Assembly: GCA_030512295.1 (NCBI GenBank)
Contig: JAULSR010000002.1
Coordinates: 8,184,001-8,248,000 of the forward strand
DNA from: Bombardia bombarda
Lineage: Eukaryota; Ascomycota; Sordariomycetes; Sordariales; Lasiosphaeriaceae
DNA: 64,000 nucleotides
Direction of reading: 5' to 3'
Under the pieces are notes generated by a model. The model was not told the DNA's origin and ran no database searches. It saw nothing but the letters and a program-made list of their open reading frames with translations. Of this stretch, positions 12,925 to 24,847 are shown piece after piece; position 1 is the first letter of the stretch; each line of letters begins with the position of its first letter. Position numbers and translations under genes: made by a program.

Positions 12925-13905
12925 ATGGCCGACCTAGCAAATGCTCCCAAGCCGAGTAGCAGTGTCAAGCTCGTGCTACTCGGCGAAGCTGCCGTCGGAA
13001 AGGTTAGAGACAACAGCCCCTCGCATCCCCCATCCCAGTTTTGCGTCGTCGCAGTTGTTACCCGACAGTCACTAGAAAACAAACGCTCATCTCTCTTCCC
13101 TCTACAGTCATCTCTTGTCCTTCGCTTCGTCAACAACGACTTCCAAGAGAATAAGGAGCCAACGATAGGAGGTAAGACCCTTTCCTTCCTCCCCCTTCCC
13201 CCGAGCGATCCGCATCCGGCCTTTCCATTGCCGCCCCCCTCGGTCAACTCTGCTGACCATCCCATCACCAACCCACCAGCCGCCTTCCTAACCCAAAAAT
13301 GCAACCTCCCCACCCGCACCATCAAGTTCGAGATCTGGGACACGGCCGGTCAGGAGCGCTTCGCCTCCCTCGCCCCCATGTACTACCGCAACGCCCAGGC
13401 CGCCCTCGTCGTCTACGACCTGACCAAGCCCGCCTCCCTCGTCAAGGCCAAGCACTGGGTCGCCGAGCTCCAGCGCCAGGCCTCCCCCGGCATCGTCATC
13501 GCCCTCGTCGGCAACAAGCTCGATCTCACAAATGACGAATCCACATCCACCGCCACCACTGCGTCAGCCGAAAACAGCAGTGAAGGGGGGGCCGAATCCA
13601 ACGGCGCCGACGATTCCGGCGACGCCCGCAAGGTATCCACCGACGAGGCCAAGACGTACGCCGACGAGGAGGGCCTGCTCTTCTTCGAGACGAGCGCCAA
13701 GACGGGCCATAACGTCACCGAGGTGTTTACGGCGATTGCTAATGCTATCCCCGAGACGTCGCTCAAGAGCGCGCGCGGCGGTGCTGGCGGCGGTGGTGCG
13801 GGGGGTGGTGGTAATGCCGCGCATGGAGCCGGCCGCTCCGAGGAGCAGAGGGTTAACCTCAATGGGCCGAGGGATCCCAATGCGAAGGAGGGATGTGCAT
13901 GCTGA
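12925..13905 (+). CDS. Rab5-family GTPase (VPS21/YPT52 type)
   Basis: Small GTPase of early endosomes; the active form recruits tethers such as CORVET. Three exons: 12925-13002, 13108-13171, 13280-13905; 255 aa. Both introns (105 and 108 nt) are multiples of three and stay open, so unspliced reading gives a false 326-aa protein. After splicing, the P-loop GEAAVGKSS (residues 20-28) is rebuilt across intron 1, and the effector loop reads PTIGAAFLTQ, a Rab5 signature. WDTAGQE is at 67-73, NKLD at 126-129 and ETSAK at 184-188. The C-terminus ends in CAC, the CXC form that is doubly geranylgeranylated and then methylated by STE14. Oddities are a Ser/Thr/Glu-rich insert of about 30 residues right after NKLDL and a Gly-rich tail. 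I cannot decide between the VPS21 and YPT52 paralogues. Confidence 0.96.
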   Translation: MADLANAPKPSSSVKLVLLGEAAVGKVRDNSPSHPPSQFCVVAVVTRQSLENKRSSLFPLQSSLVLRFVNNDFQENKEPTIGGKTLSFLPLPPSDPHPAFPLPPPSVNSADHPITNPPAAFLTQKCNLPTRTIKFEIWDTAGQERFASLAPMYYRNAQAALVVYDLTKPASLVKAKHWVAELQRQASPGIVIALVGNKLDLTNDESTSTATTASAENSSEGGAESNGADDSGDARKVSTDEAKTYADEEGLLFFETSAKTGHNVTEVFTAIANAIPETSLKSARGGAGGGGAGGGGNAAHGAGRSEEQRVNLNGPRDPNAKEGCAC

Positions 13906-15197
13906 GCTGGGGGTGGGAAATGAAAGTAGGGTAGGGTTGGGTTGCTGGCAACGGGGGCGGGTTGCTGGAAACGGGAAATGGCGGATGGATGGACGTAAAG
14001 ACTCGAGAATAAAGCGAGTTTTAGTTTTTTTTGGTTGTTTTCTTGTCTCGCGACAGCTTTGCATTTTTTCATCTTCTTACACGGTCAATCGGGAGTGGGA
14101 GTGGGAGTGGGGGTGAGTGGTCACATACACGCACACGCGCACGCACAGGGCAGGAGGTTCATTCGGGAGTAAATGTTGTTCTTTTTTCTTTTCTGTCTTT
14201 TTTTTTTCCTTTTCTATGGCGATAATGTCTCTTTTCATTTCATGCAGTGGAACCCAGGGGTAGCATACAGCGGCCGATCCAGTTCAGGGTCGGTCTTTCA
14301 AAGAGTTGTACTATCTCTCATCTCTCTCGTCCCAAGGGCCTCGAGCGTGTTGTTCCAAGTTATAGAGCCAATAAACTATAGTACTATCTACCTATTTTTG
14401 GTATGCGCCATCACCCACTGGCTATTTCGGAGCACAACATGATACCAAGATGCACGTTCACTACCTCTCCGTTTCGAGGCAGCAGCTACAACAGGAAGTG
14501 AACGCGACTTAACATTGTAAAATATTGATTATAAATGATAATAATGTAAACAAAAAAGACTAGACTGCTAGTATCGTTACATCCATATAATATAAATATA
14601 CCAAGGAATGAAGAAATCCATTCATTCATCCATGCTTTTTGTTGTTGTGTCTTGGGTATCTCTGCCTGGCAAATCGTTCCCAGATTTTGCCGGGTCATCA
14701 TTTCTAGTAAAATGGCCGCATGATGCACCGCTCTCCTCAACCTACCCCCCAATTCGAATGAAGAGAAAAATTGCACATTCCCAAGTATCCGGTTTTGTCG
14801 TCTCCCTTTTTTGCGGTGCTCGCAGATAAAAAGTCATGATGCTGAAAACTGCTGCATATATCACGCCGCCAAATAATGCTGCATAAAAAAGCATTCCTCC
14901 TCCAAGGAAAGAAAAAATAACCTGAAAATTGAATAACCCACAATGCCCCTACAGGTTCATTGTAACCTTTTTCCCAGCGCCTGGGGGGCTCAACTTTTTT
15001 GTCCAATACGAGCCCGTGTAACCAAGACCGAGATAGAGAACACGCTAGAGCAGACATCCAAGCCAATCGCCCAGCGCCAGCAATGTTGAAAATAAAATAT
15101 AACAGAGGCTTTGTTGCACAAATATGTTGCTCTTGTTGCTCACCGCCAGGTTGCGCTGGTAATGAGCATATCAAACAAGAGCAAACCGTGACGGGGA
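13906..15197. other. Convergent intergenic region
   Basis: 3' flanks of Rab5 (plus) and the PAS protein (minus). It has a GGGAGT-type repeat near 14094-14115 and an AT-rich stretch at 14510-14600 likely to contain polyadenylation signals. No gene seen. Confidence 0.6.
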
Positions 15198-17332
15198 TTA
15201 TGGCCATACATATCGCGAGCCATAGGGCAATTCGCTCGAACCTGGCGCTCGTGGGCTTGGGATCGCGTAGTTTGGGCTATAGGCTCGAGGCCTTGGCCCT
15301 TCAGTCCAAGGTTCTGGCGGCGGGGCATAAGGGGCAGAAACAGGCGACCTTGTATGTGAAGATGATGTATGTGAGCGATGATGATGCTGGCCCTCACTTC
15401 GTGCTGCACCGTGTGCTAATGTCAACTGCTGTTGGCTTTGTCCCGGCACATACCCACCCGAGCTATAACGACCGACAGCTGAGGACCATGTCGCTAGGGG
15501 TGTACGTTGGCGGTTGTCAAAAGTGTAATCGCCCGTACTCTGCGTTGTTTGAGCCTGATCGTAGCTCGGGGATCTTTCCCTTGTTGCGGGATATGATGTG
15601 TGAATCTGTGCTGGAAGCCCAGCAGACTCGCGTCTTGCTGTTTTATCGGTTTCAGTCCGCCTGTCCACCACACTGTTCTCCGGGCCCTGGTATTCGGTGG
15701 GACCGGCGTTGGGGTCCCAGATGGGAATGCCGTCTTGCGGCTGTGCGCCTCCACTTGGCACTCCTTGACCATAGCCTGCAAGGTTTCCATTGATGCCAAC
15801 CAGTGCCCATGCAAACACTCCGACCTCACGAATCGACCGCATTAGCTGATCTATCGGAGGACCTCCTGCTGCCTTGACGTTCTCTCGTAGGGGCATATGC
15901 TGGGGGAGCAGGGGCGGGCGGAAAACGTAGAGATGTTCTGGAGGCGTATATGGTTGAATCGGTCTTAGTGCCCATGGTGCAGCGCATAGTCCGTTCTCAA
16001 AGTTGAAGGCTGGTGTTAGTGGTAGCTGAGGGTTTGGGATAGGTGGCCGTGCTCTCCGGAGCACCACAACAAGTCCATCTGAAGTACAGGACACGACAGC
16101 TTCTAACTCCAAGTACTCGCGTCGACGACAAGGAGCTGACTCCACTGCCACGTCGTCTCCTGTGGCAGGAGAGCGTGGCGTTAAAGGTGTTTGGTACGTC
16201 GAAGTGCCAGTCGTCTGCAGACTAAGAACTCTACCAGACACTGAGGCTGACAGTGAACCACCACTTATCGATGACCCAGCCCCGTCTTCGGAGCTGCAGT
16301 CCGCCTCGTCCTTGGTTTCGCTAGACGGTTCATCGATGTCCATCTGACTACCCACTAATTCTCCATCCTCTGAGTCGCTACCGCTGCCGCTATCGGCATG
16401 CTCCTCATCTATGTCATTCTCCTGATCCCCATCCGATATACGTGGATCTCGAAAAAAGAAGCGAAGGTAGGCAATCGACTCGTTAGCCTTGGCACTCTCA
16501 AGGCATTGAATGGCGTTCTGCAGACAATTCTCCTGAATAAGTTCGTAAAAGGCCTTGTCCTTGATTTCGTCAGGCTCTAAACCCAAGATTGCCGACACCG
16601 CGTTCGTGGCAAACATGATGCTAAGATTCCGGGTGAATCGGTTCAGGATAAGGGCTGCGCGGGGCTCATGTTCCATCGGCGGCATCTTGAATTTGGGCGA
16701 TAGGTGTTCGAGCATGTGGTAACGAGGGTCCCGTGGCGAGCTTGAAAATATTCGCCTGATATGGGGCGCCTCCAATGCCCTCCCTATTCGAACAGTCAGC
16801 GATGCCTAAAATCAAGCAGGGCCAGAATCTGGATACATACTCTCGCTCTTCTTCCCCCTCAAGTAGATGCTCGTGCAGGCTACCAGCACATCGTGAACAA
16901 CCGTAAAGCAGCATTCGCAGCTCACCCACTGGCCATTCTTGGAGAGGATGCGTGCATAATGGAGGACGGCGGCCTTGTCCAGCAGGACGCCCCTGCGATG
17001 GATGGAGCGGGCAAACGGCACCTCCTCAAGGTGGAAGAAGTTGAAACATGACTTGCCCTGGACCTCATCGGGCTGGTATCCAAGGATGTCAAAAATTGAG
17101 TCGGACGCAAAGAGAATATTTGCGTCAGGAGTAAGGTCTGTATGTGGGCTGAAGTCAGTATAACATGTTCAACTTCAACACTGGCGCCACCATATCGATG
17201 CCAGGGGGCGTAATCTGGTAGAGACCATAGTCATCATGACAAAGGAGCCAATAGTACGCATAAGAAAAAGAATATCCCCAATTGACTCTACTTACTATGA
17301 ATGGTCATAAACGTCTGGTCCCGCGGGTCCAT
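15198..17332 (-). CDS. Protein with two PAS domains, function unknown
   Basis: Three exons on the minus strand: 17332-17296, 17137-16841, 16783-15198; 639 aa. Intron 1 (158 nt, GTAAGT donor, ACAG acceptor) and intron 2 (57 nt) give one frame beginning MDPRDQTFMTIHNL. A first PAS domain spans about residues 15-110 (FASDSIFDILGYQPDEV, then the LSKNGQWVSCECCF strand region). A second covers about 145-225 (RNLSIMFATNAVSAILGL). The rest is a disordered Ser/Pro/His-rich tail with an acidic patch. I see no GATA zinc finger, so it is not a complete white-collar protein, and no LOV flavin-cysteine motif. PAS domains usually sense ligands or mediate dimers; the specific role here is unknown. The predicted product resembles an uncharacterised PAS family I recall from other Sordariomycetes. 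Upstream lies a 7.5 kb non-coding region shared with the LaeA-like gene. Confidence 0.88.
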
Positions 17333-17710
17333 AGGGGCTGATTGATTATAGCCAGCCGCTCCGACGAGCTGGCTTGAGGCGTAGAAGTTTGTCACGACAG
17401 TCTCTCCATGCGTCAGTAACGTCGATGGAATGAAGGGACCAAAGCTAGTCTCAGAGGGTTGCAAGCCAGCCAACAAGGGGAGAGGCACAGAGACAATGAG
17501 TAGCAACGCTCCTAAAAGCTTGTTCTAGCCCGCAGTACGAAGTAGGGGTAGTTTGGTATAGTGCGGTGTGGTGCCGTCAAAAGCTAGTACGGTGGGATGG
17601 GAAGTTCACCTCCTTGGGCAGGGAGAGGGACGGCAGGGGCACGACGGGGTCACGGGGGGTTGAACAGTTGAAAGCTTTTGCTTTTGGTTGGGTAAAACGG
17701 CACGGTATTG

Positions 17711-17740
17711 TCTGCTGGCGTCTGCTGGCGTTTGCTGGCG
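17711..17740. repeat. Short tandem repeat, 10-bp unit x3
   Basis: Two perfect copies of TCTGCTGGCG and a third with one change (TTTGCTGGCG). It lies in the leader/promoter side of the PAS gene. Confidence 0.85.
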
Positions 17741-20700
17741 TCCAGTGGCTAGCTATTCCCTTTGTCGAACTAGTGATGTAGGACACAGATCCGGTCGTCA
17801 CCTGGAAGTAAATATATCGAGTCCCACGACTTGCAAGGCCGACTTTTTAGTCCAGGATCTGACGAGACGGACAGCAGGACAGCAGCAGGACAGCGGCAGG
17901 GCAGTAAGGGCGGCAGCTTGCCGGGGAGTCGGCAGAGGGCAGCACAGCAATTGTTGATGGCGGGAGAGGATTTGCAATGTTGCACTGCCGGCAATGGGCC
18001 GTCTCCAGTTCGGTTTGATGCAGCCAAAACCAGACGTGCGGGCGACTGTTGCTGCACTTTGATGTGCACACTGCACCGCTTGCAGATGGAAAGGGCCAAT
18101 CCAGAAGGGTGGTGGAGTTGCGGGGGGCGCGCAATGACCGGGACCGAGAGACGTGATGAGCGACGTTAACGTGGTAGGTGTACGACCCGGAGGTGGGCGA
18201 GGTGGTGGAAGTTTCCCGTCGATGAAGCTCGCAAAAGTACCTGGTGTCTGAGCTGTTGTGTGTCGGCGGCAGTGGCTCGGAGGCACAGACACAGACAGAT
18301 ATTGAGGTTGTCTGGAAGTCCAAGTCGGGTTCTGTTCCTCCCTTTTTTTTTGTTGTCGGAGATGGAGACTTCTCCACGTCTTCCAGGTTGGGGTTGGGCG
18401 CGACGGGAGCTCAACAGCAACCGGGTAATGAGTGACGGAGCGATGTGAGTGACGACCGAGAGCTTATAATATGGAAGGTATCGCTAGCTCCCGAGAAAGG
18501 ACACGATGTAATGGTGGCAACTCAAACAGAGACCGCGTCCGCTTTCCACCGTCCGAGCAGCCAGTTGAGCCAGTGAACTTGACTTATTAGGGAGGTGGTA
18601 TGGGGATATTGCTGCAGTTAGGTTGGCAGGTAGAAGATAGCACTGACTGGGTAGGCAAAAGGGTACCTCTGGAAGGGAGGCGTGCTTCTGGTCGGTTCAG
18701 GCATTGGGCATTACTTAGTAGGAGGTAGTTTTCGGGGTCCAATGGGTGGACAGAACACTCAGGACGCGCCTTCCAGGTTGTTGTAGGTCGGTTTTATTAT
18801 GATGTATCAGGACGAGGAAGATTGGGAAGATTGGGAAGGCACGACGGGAACTTCCAGGTTTCTGCGACTCTGCGTGCGTCTCTGGCACTCTGCGTCTCTT
18901 GTGATGCCGGCCCGTCCACACACACAATCCACAATCCACACTCCACCACACCACAAAGTACTGACCCAATTCAATTATTACCACTACCCAATGCCTGACC
19001 ATTTAGGTACCGGGCTGGGCAAGACAGGGGGAAAACAAAACAGCCGCTGCAGAGGGTGCAGAAGGTGTAGAGAGCTGTGCAGAGCTGGCCCTGCAACAAA
19101 ACGCAAAACGGATGCAATCCGACATGCAATCCGCCATTTTCTCCAGTTGCATCCATTTCCCGGCTAAGCGCGACGGGGAGACTAGACGGGCTGCTCCGCA
19201 CCAGCTGCCGACGTTGAAAAACTTCCACTTTTTTCCTGCCATAGTCTCTCTCAAGGGCCGTCCCATGGTTCCTACCTTTTTAGGGTACCTGGAAGCTTCG
19301 CGAGAATTGATAACTGTCCGGGTGGTCGGGGCGCTTCAACCCCTCCTGGTATGTACATTTACACAGTATACAACCCTCGGGGATCTTGGACGGGAGAGGA
19401 AGGATGAAGAGTCCAGACGGGAGTCCAGACGCCATTGCGGATTTCGGTGTATCGATCCCCTGCAAGGGCATGGAGGAAGGCGGGGCGTGGACCCTCTTGT
19501 CTTGACAGGCTGACAGGGAAGGAGAGACAGGGAGGGAAGTGCCTTCCCCCCAAAAAGGAGCCGAGCCATCACGGCCCACACACCAAATCGTCTGTCTTTG
19601 GTTCTCGGTGGACAATGTGGACGACAGGGACGACAGCAGACAGGGCTGCTGCTGCCACTGCCAGCAGGGCAATTCTTGCGTTTGGGGGCAGGCAAGTGGA
19701 CACACGGCCTCATGCCCGGTATGAGAAATTGGGGGCGCGTCTCGTCTTCCCGATATCCCATGGGGAAAAAGTACTTTGCATCTTTGCTTTTTTCTCACTT
19801 CAACTGTGCCGATTTGCTCTTGGCAGGTAGATAATGTACATACTTGCTCAGGTAGGCCATACAAATTCCTACCTGCACAATTACGGCACCGGTTGGACAG
19901 GTATGCTTCGGCGAAACGGAAAGGATCCAAGGTTGAGCCCGATAGGTAGGTACAGAGGTACAGTACTATGGCGTGCATGCCTGTGTATACCGTTTAGGGG
20001 AGGGGGAAAATGTGTCTTCAGCATCACTCCCCCCCAATTTAAGCTAGTGCGAAGCTGGCACCTCTTCAGCAACAAAGTACTGTTACCTCGTCCTGCAGTA
20101 ATAGAAGTGAAGAAGGTACAATTGACGTGCGGTGCGGTGCGGTGGCACGGCTGTCAATCTCCCCTGCAACTTCAAGTTGCTATTCCGTTGCAACACAGGG
20201 CTCAACGACATCCCATACTCGAAGAGCCTTGACCACTCCGTATCAGACTTCGGACTCGTGCTAGCTTCTAGCTTGCCTGTCGTTACCTCTAACCGGGAGC
20301 ATACACCCGGCACGGCCAGACTGCTGTGGTGCTGTGGTTGGCTCAAACTTCGGCTGCAGTTGCTAGTAGCCATTTTCTCTATCTCATATGAATACCTTGC
20401 CTTTATTGGAGTAGGTGAAAAGATACAACCAGATCGAGTCAAACACTCCACGCAACGCTGCCTTTTACCCGGACTCTGTCATCTGAACAGTGGGAAATAG
20501 GTAATGATATAAAGTTAATATAGTACTCAAATCCAGCCGTAGTCAGTTTTAAGTAAAGCTTGCGAGCGAAGCTATGAGGTGGATACGCGGTATCCGTAGT
20601 TGAAGTAAGCAGCTTGGCCTCACAGGGCAGGAGCTACCTTGGTGTCCAGAAGCGATGTCACGCTGTTAGTGCAGCTTCGACTTTAGGAGGGAAAGACGCA

Positions 20701-22144
20701 AAAGTGTAGCATTCCATTCGAGCAACTCTAACAAACTTTAAGCATTGGCACCCTGGTTGATTCCACACACCTTTTTATGTATGGTGTCTCCCTGTACTCA
20801 AACCGGACCTTTGATGGAGCACTGACTAAAGTTGACTTTACATGCGCAAAAATGGCCCCAGTTCATCGCGACCTTGAGGTTGCAAACCGCCATCGACCAT
20901 GAAAATCATGTCTTCTTGATATCTCCGGTTGATCCACGGAGCAGGAATCGAGCTGCTCGGCTCGGGAACCTTTGCCTTAGATACACATATAATTCATGGT
21001 TGCTTGCGAACAAGGCGCGAATTTTTGAGTGCAGATCCCGGGGACCTGGATGGGAGAGGAAAGGAAAGGAAGACACGGACTTTGCCGTCTCCTTATCCCA
21101 GGCCATATGTCGTACCAGTTGTGGGGACGACGGCGAGCACTCGCAGGCCCATGTGCTGTTGCTTCCTCTCCGTTTTACCCCTCGAGCCCCCTTCTCTCTT
21201 ATTCTTTTTCCAAAATTACCGCGAGATACGGCCCCCTAACCAATCCTAACGTAACATATCACTAAACGGGAATCTCCGTTGGTCGTCTCCATGCACCATC
21301 CTGCCGGTCAATCCGACATGCCAGAAAGAAAGGCAAAGACCCAAAATCCCATCGGAGCTCAAGCGCCATACAGAAACAATTGCCATTGTTTAAAAAGGAT
21401 GAGAAGGATTATTCTCCTTTTTCCATCTCAATTCTTCCCCCCCTGCGCCTGCTGCTGGATGCTACGCAACATGCCTTCTTTGGCCGGTACTCTACGGTCT
21501 TAGTTTTGTCGTCGTCGCACAGGCACACTAGCGTCCCATCTTTCACTGACATGATATAACACATTTTCACGAACAGGCATTTGCAAACGGAGTACTGTAG
21601 ATCTTTCTCTATCAAGTATCTTGATAGAACAAGAAGCTCTTATTCCCCTCAAGTGACCCCAGTGCCTAAGAACTACTCATCAGGCTAAGCATACGTTATT
21701 AGCTTGTCCACATAATGAACAATCGGAGAAGGTGCCCGATTCCTTCTTCCAACGTAATCCCCCATCCCAGGAGTCGATTCCAATGTTGGAGTCAAGCATT
21801 CGCACATCGCAGGCACTTGATTGGACCACTCGCTGCGCTATCACCCTTACTCCTACTTTTCTCCCCCAAAACCAAAACCCGTCATCCAGGTCTAGTAGCA
21901 TGTCGTGTTCGAACATTGAAGCAGCGGTAGGGTGGAAAAGGGAGGATGACCCCTGATAAGACGGGATGGGATGGGGAGAGAAGAGACCTAAGTCAGAAGC
22001 GGCCGGAATACCACGACTTACCTACCCGTTATGCACCACATACGGTAACTAAGTACCTAATTAACCCACTGGCAGCAAGCAGGCAGGTGACGTTACCCAG
22101 GCAGGTCGTCTGTCGTCTCGACCCCCAAATCACAATGTAAAGAG

Positions 22145-22165
22145 CTGCTGCTGCTGCTGCTGCTG
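22145..22165. repeat. (CTG)7 microsatellite
   Basis: Seven perfect CTG units in non-coding DNA. Confidence 0.9.
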
Positions 22166-24778
22166 GGATGCTTGCTTGGTGTTACACGGCGACCGCCTCC
22201 AATTCGGAGAGGTGTGCACATACATGGGTGCTCACCTAAACGATGAAGGGATGCCGAGTTCCCATAGGGTAGCCGACGGCGGCGGCAGGCAGTTTAATGT
22301 GTGCAGGCGAGGCACGGGCTGGCTGGGAGGCGGGGTTAGCGCTATGTGGCTTACATCTTGTTCTTTTTTTTTTTTTTTTCAACTGTGGTAGGGTAAAAAG
22401 TCACTGATGCGTCCACCGGGATGTGTGATGTACTTCTCATGCCGTTGGCTGGAGCAAGTCAGATTATGTTGTGAGATGTCGAGAATGAGGGGGGATGATG
22501 GGGGGAGAGGTGGGGGAGACGAGAAAAAAGTTGGGACGGACGGGTGCAGTAAGTTGCATCCATCCATTTTGAGGGTCTGACATTTCGCATCATGGGCAAA
22601 ACTTGCATGAAAATGAGAGAGGCATCAGGCATGAGTGGAGGTGCATAATTGCATTCTGTCTGTCTGACTGCATCATATATGATGAGTGAATGAAGCATAT
22701 ATGCAGGTTTGGCCTGGGCCTCACCTAGCTTTATGGTATACGAATACTACACATAAGGTAGGAGGTAGAGAATTTCATGGCCAAACCTCTGTCAGTCTCC
22801 GTAGCGCCAACAGGGTGGTGGGTTCCATGTTCTCGGCTCCCATACAATGTGCAGAAGGCCTGATGTACCTTTCCACGCCGCTCTGTTAGTGGAGCTTAAT
22901 TTCTTGCGGTAAAAATCACCCTCTCGACTAACACCTATAACAGATTCCAAATTTGTATACAGCACGGGACGATAAGTCCAGCAATAACCTCCTTGCTACA
23001 ACCGAAGAGTTGGTCATCGTACCCGCGCCAGGAGATCTGTTCCCGAAATTTAAGGTGCAGAAAATAAACTTCACTAACAGCGGGGCTATTGTTAGTACTT
23101 GCTAAAGATATTGCGGAAGGCGGAAGGTGCGAGCGATGTCGATAATAATGGGGTAGGTTGTTGCCAGACTTATTGCTCCGTGTTGTACCTGCTTAGGTTG
23201 TCCTGGCGCCTCAGCCCAGGACTCGCAATACCAGACTGACTGACTGACACCGGAGCTGTCAAGGTCCAAATGGAATGCAACCCGTCCCGTCCACTTGGTC
23301 CCAAAGTCGTCCTAGTCATGTCATGCACCAATGCAGTTACGCCTTGTCAGGGAATCATCAAAGATAGGTCGTAATAGGTCGCCCGGCAGAGGTTAGGTCG
23401 GAGAGCAGCTGGGGGAGCTGGGGAGCTGGGTTCCATAGCGTCCTGTAAGGTACCAAAGTACAAAACCACCTGGTACATATCCGTACATGCCAACATGGCA
23501 AAACCATCCAGGCGGGATTATTCCCAAAGAACAGCACATCGGGAGCGGTCAGAGGTCTACGTAGTGTTGTTGTTTGCTGGGTGCATGACATTGGATGAAC
23601 AAAGAAACTTCAGTGGGTTTTGACGGGAACAGCTGGCGGCGGCGGGACCATAACATTACCTCCACTGGGATGACACCCGACGCTAGGTGGTTGGTGGTAG
23701 CAGGCAGTGAGGGGCTCCTCTTTCTGGCCGCTCTGGGGCATGCGCACGCACCCAGGCTCCAGGCAGGCAGTCCCATGGCACGGTGAAGTGAGCAGCCACT
23801 GGCAGCCACTGGAGAGCAACCATCCAATCCCCAGGCGTTCCCAGGCGTTGTTCCGGGCTGCCTTTCCCGGCGCCGGCGTGCTGGGCTGGGTGTGGTGCCC
23901 GCCCCCCCTCTCTCAAGCCCCCAAACAAGTGTCATCCCATCCACCTACCTAGCTTTAGCTTCGACACATCGAACCAGCTTCTTACTAGGTCGCTCCCTCG
24001 ACCAATCCGCTTGCTGCACCCGCCTGGGAAAAGGGCACTCCAGAGTCCCAGGCGAGCCAGGCTGGCACCAAGGGAGCGGTCCTTGGAAGCGTCGGTCGTG
24101 TCGTCCACCCGGTCATTATTAATTACGGGGCTAGGTGCGGCTGGGTCTAACCAGATCCTCCCATGTCGCCTCCTTCCCCAGTCGCTGGTTCGGTGCTCCT
24201 AATTGTCCCCAATGGTAGGTGTGGCCCACACCACCACCTCACTCCTTCCCTCCCCCTCTACTGTGTAAGTAAACCCCCAGGCAAGCCTACTGTCAAACTT
24301 ATCGGTCTCCTTTCTCTAGCAAAAAAGGGTCCAAGGGTCCCAATACCGACCAAGTTGGCCGAAAACACATATCCATATCCAAACTCACACTCTCCCCGAT
24401 CTGTCCGTACATTAATCATGTCGCGGGCCTAAGTTGAAAACTGGGGCTCACAATTAATATCAATAAACCCGTCGAGTCCTCTCAGAGAGGTAGCGCGCGC
24501 ATTGCACCAGCAGCCAGCCCCTGTTCTACTGAGCCTCTTCTCAATACCTTCTGCTGCCAGCGCTTTGGTATCGCCAGCGAAATTGTCTCCCCCCGTCCGT
24601 AATCCACGGTACGCCCGCAAGCCGCAAGCGCACATTCAAGAAAAAAGTGGAAGCACTTTCCTCTCAGCCGCACACTCTATCGAACTTGCCCCGAACCCGA
24701 ACTCCCGACCATCCCAAAGCCCTCCAACACGTAGCCGGCAGAAATATCGAATCCTCCGACTGTGACAGGAAACTCTAA

Positions 24779-24838
24779 TGGGGAAAAGGCGGCGTCTGGA
24801 AAGCAAACTCAGAGCTATACGGCGCCTGTCAAGGTAGG
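24779..24838 (+). promoter_or_regulatory. Arginine-rich uORF before LaeA-like gene
   Basis: An ATG opens a 19-codon frame ending in TAG at 24838, only 9 nt before the main ATG at 24848. The peptide is strongly basic, with 7 Arg and 2 Lys in 19 residues, including KRRR. A stop this close to the next start leaves little room for re-initiation, so the frame would be expected to repress the downstream gene if it lies in the mRNA. The transcription start is unknown. Confidence 0.45.
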
Positions 24839-24847
24839 TAGGACACA

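Larger units (their letters stand above)
17333..24778. other. 7.4 kb region without recognisable gene
   Basis: Divergent interval between the PAS gene and the LaeA-like methyltransferase. The longest open frames (232 aa minus at 19280-19978; 176 aa minus at 17847-18377) have no family motifs, repeats of common sense structure or partner exons. Visible contents are short tandem repeats, a poly(T) run near 22364-22379, several GGTACC/TACCTA sites (for example 19943-19966, 22018-22058, 23447-23460) and a possible leader intron at about 24266-24320 (GTAAGT donor, TCTCTAG acceptor). A non-coding RNA or an orphan gene is possible but unsupported. Confidence 0.55.

Noticed and set aside
12925..13905. 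Unspliced 326-aa Rab5 reading
   Set aside because: Both introns are multiples of three and open, but they split the P-loop and the effector loop; splicing restores both motifs.
19280..19978. 232-codon minus-strand frame in the long intergenic region
   Set aside because: No domain, no membrane or signal pattern and no partner exons; Cys/Pro/Ser-rich composition fits chance translation.
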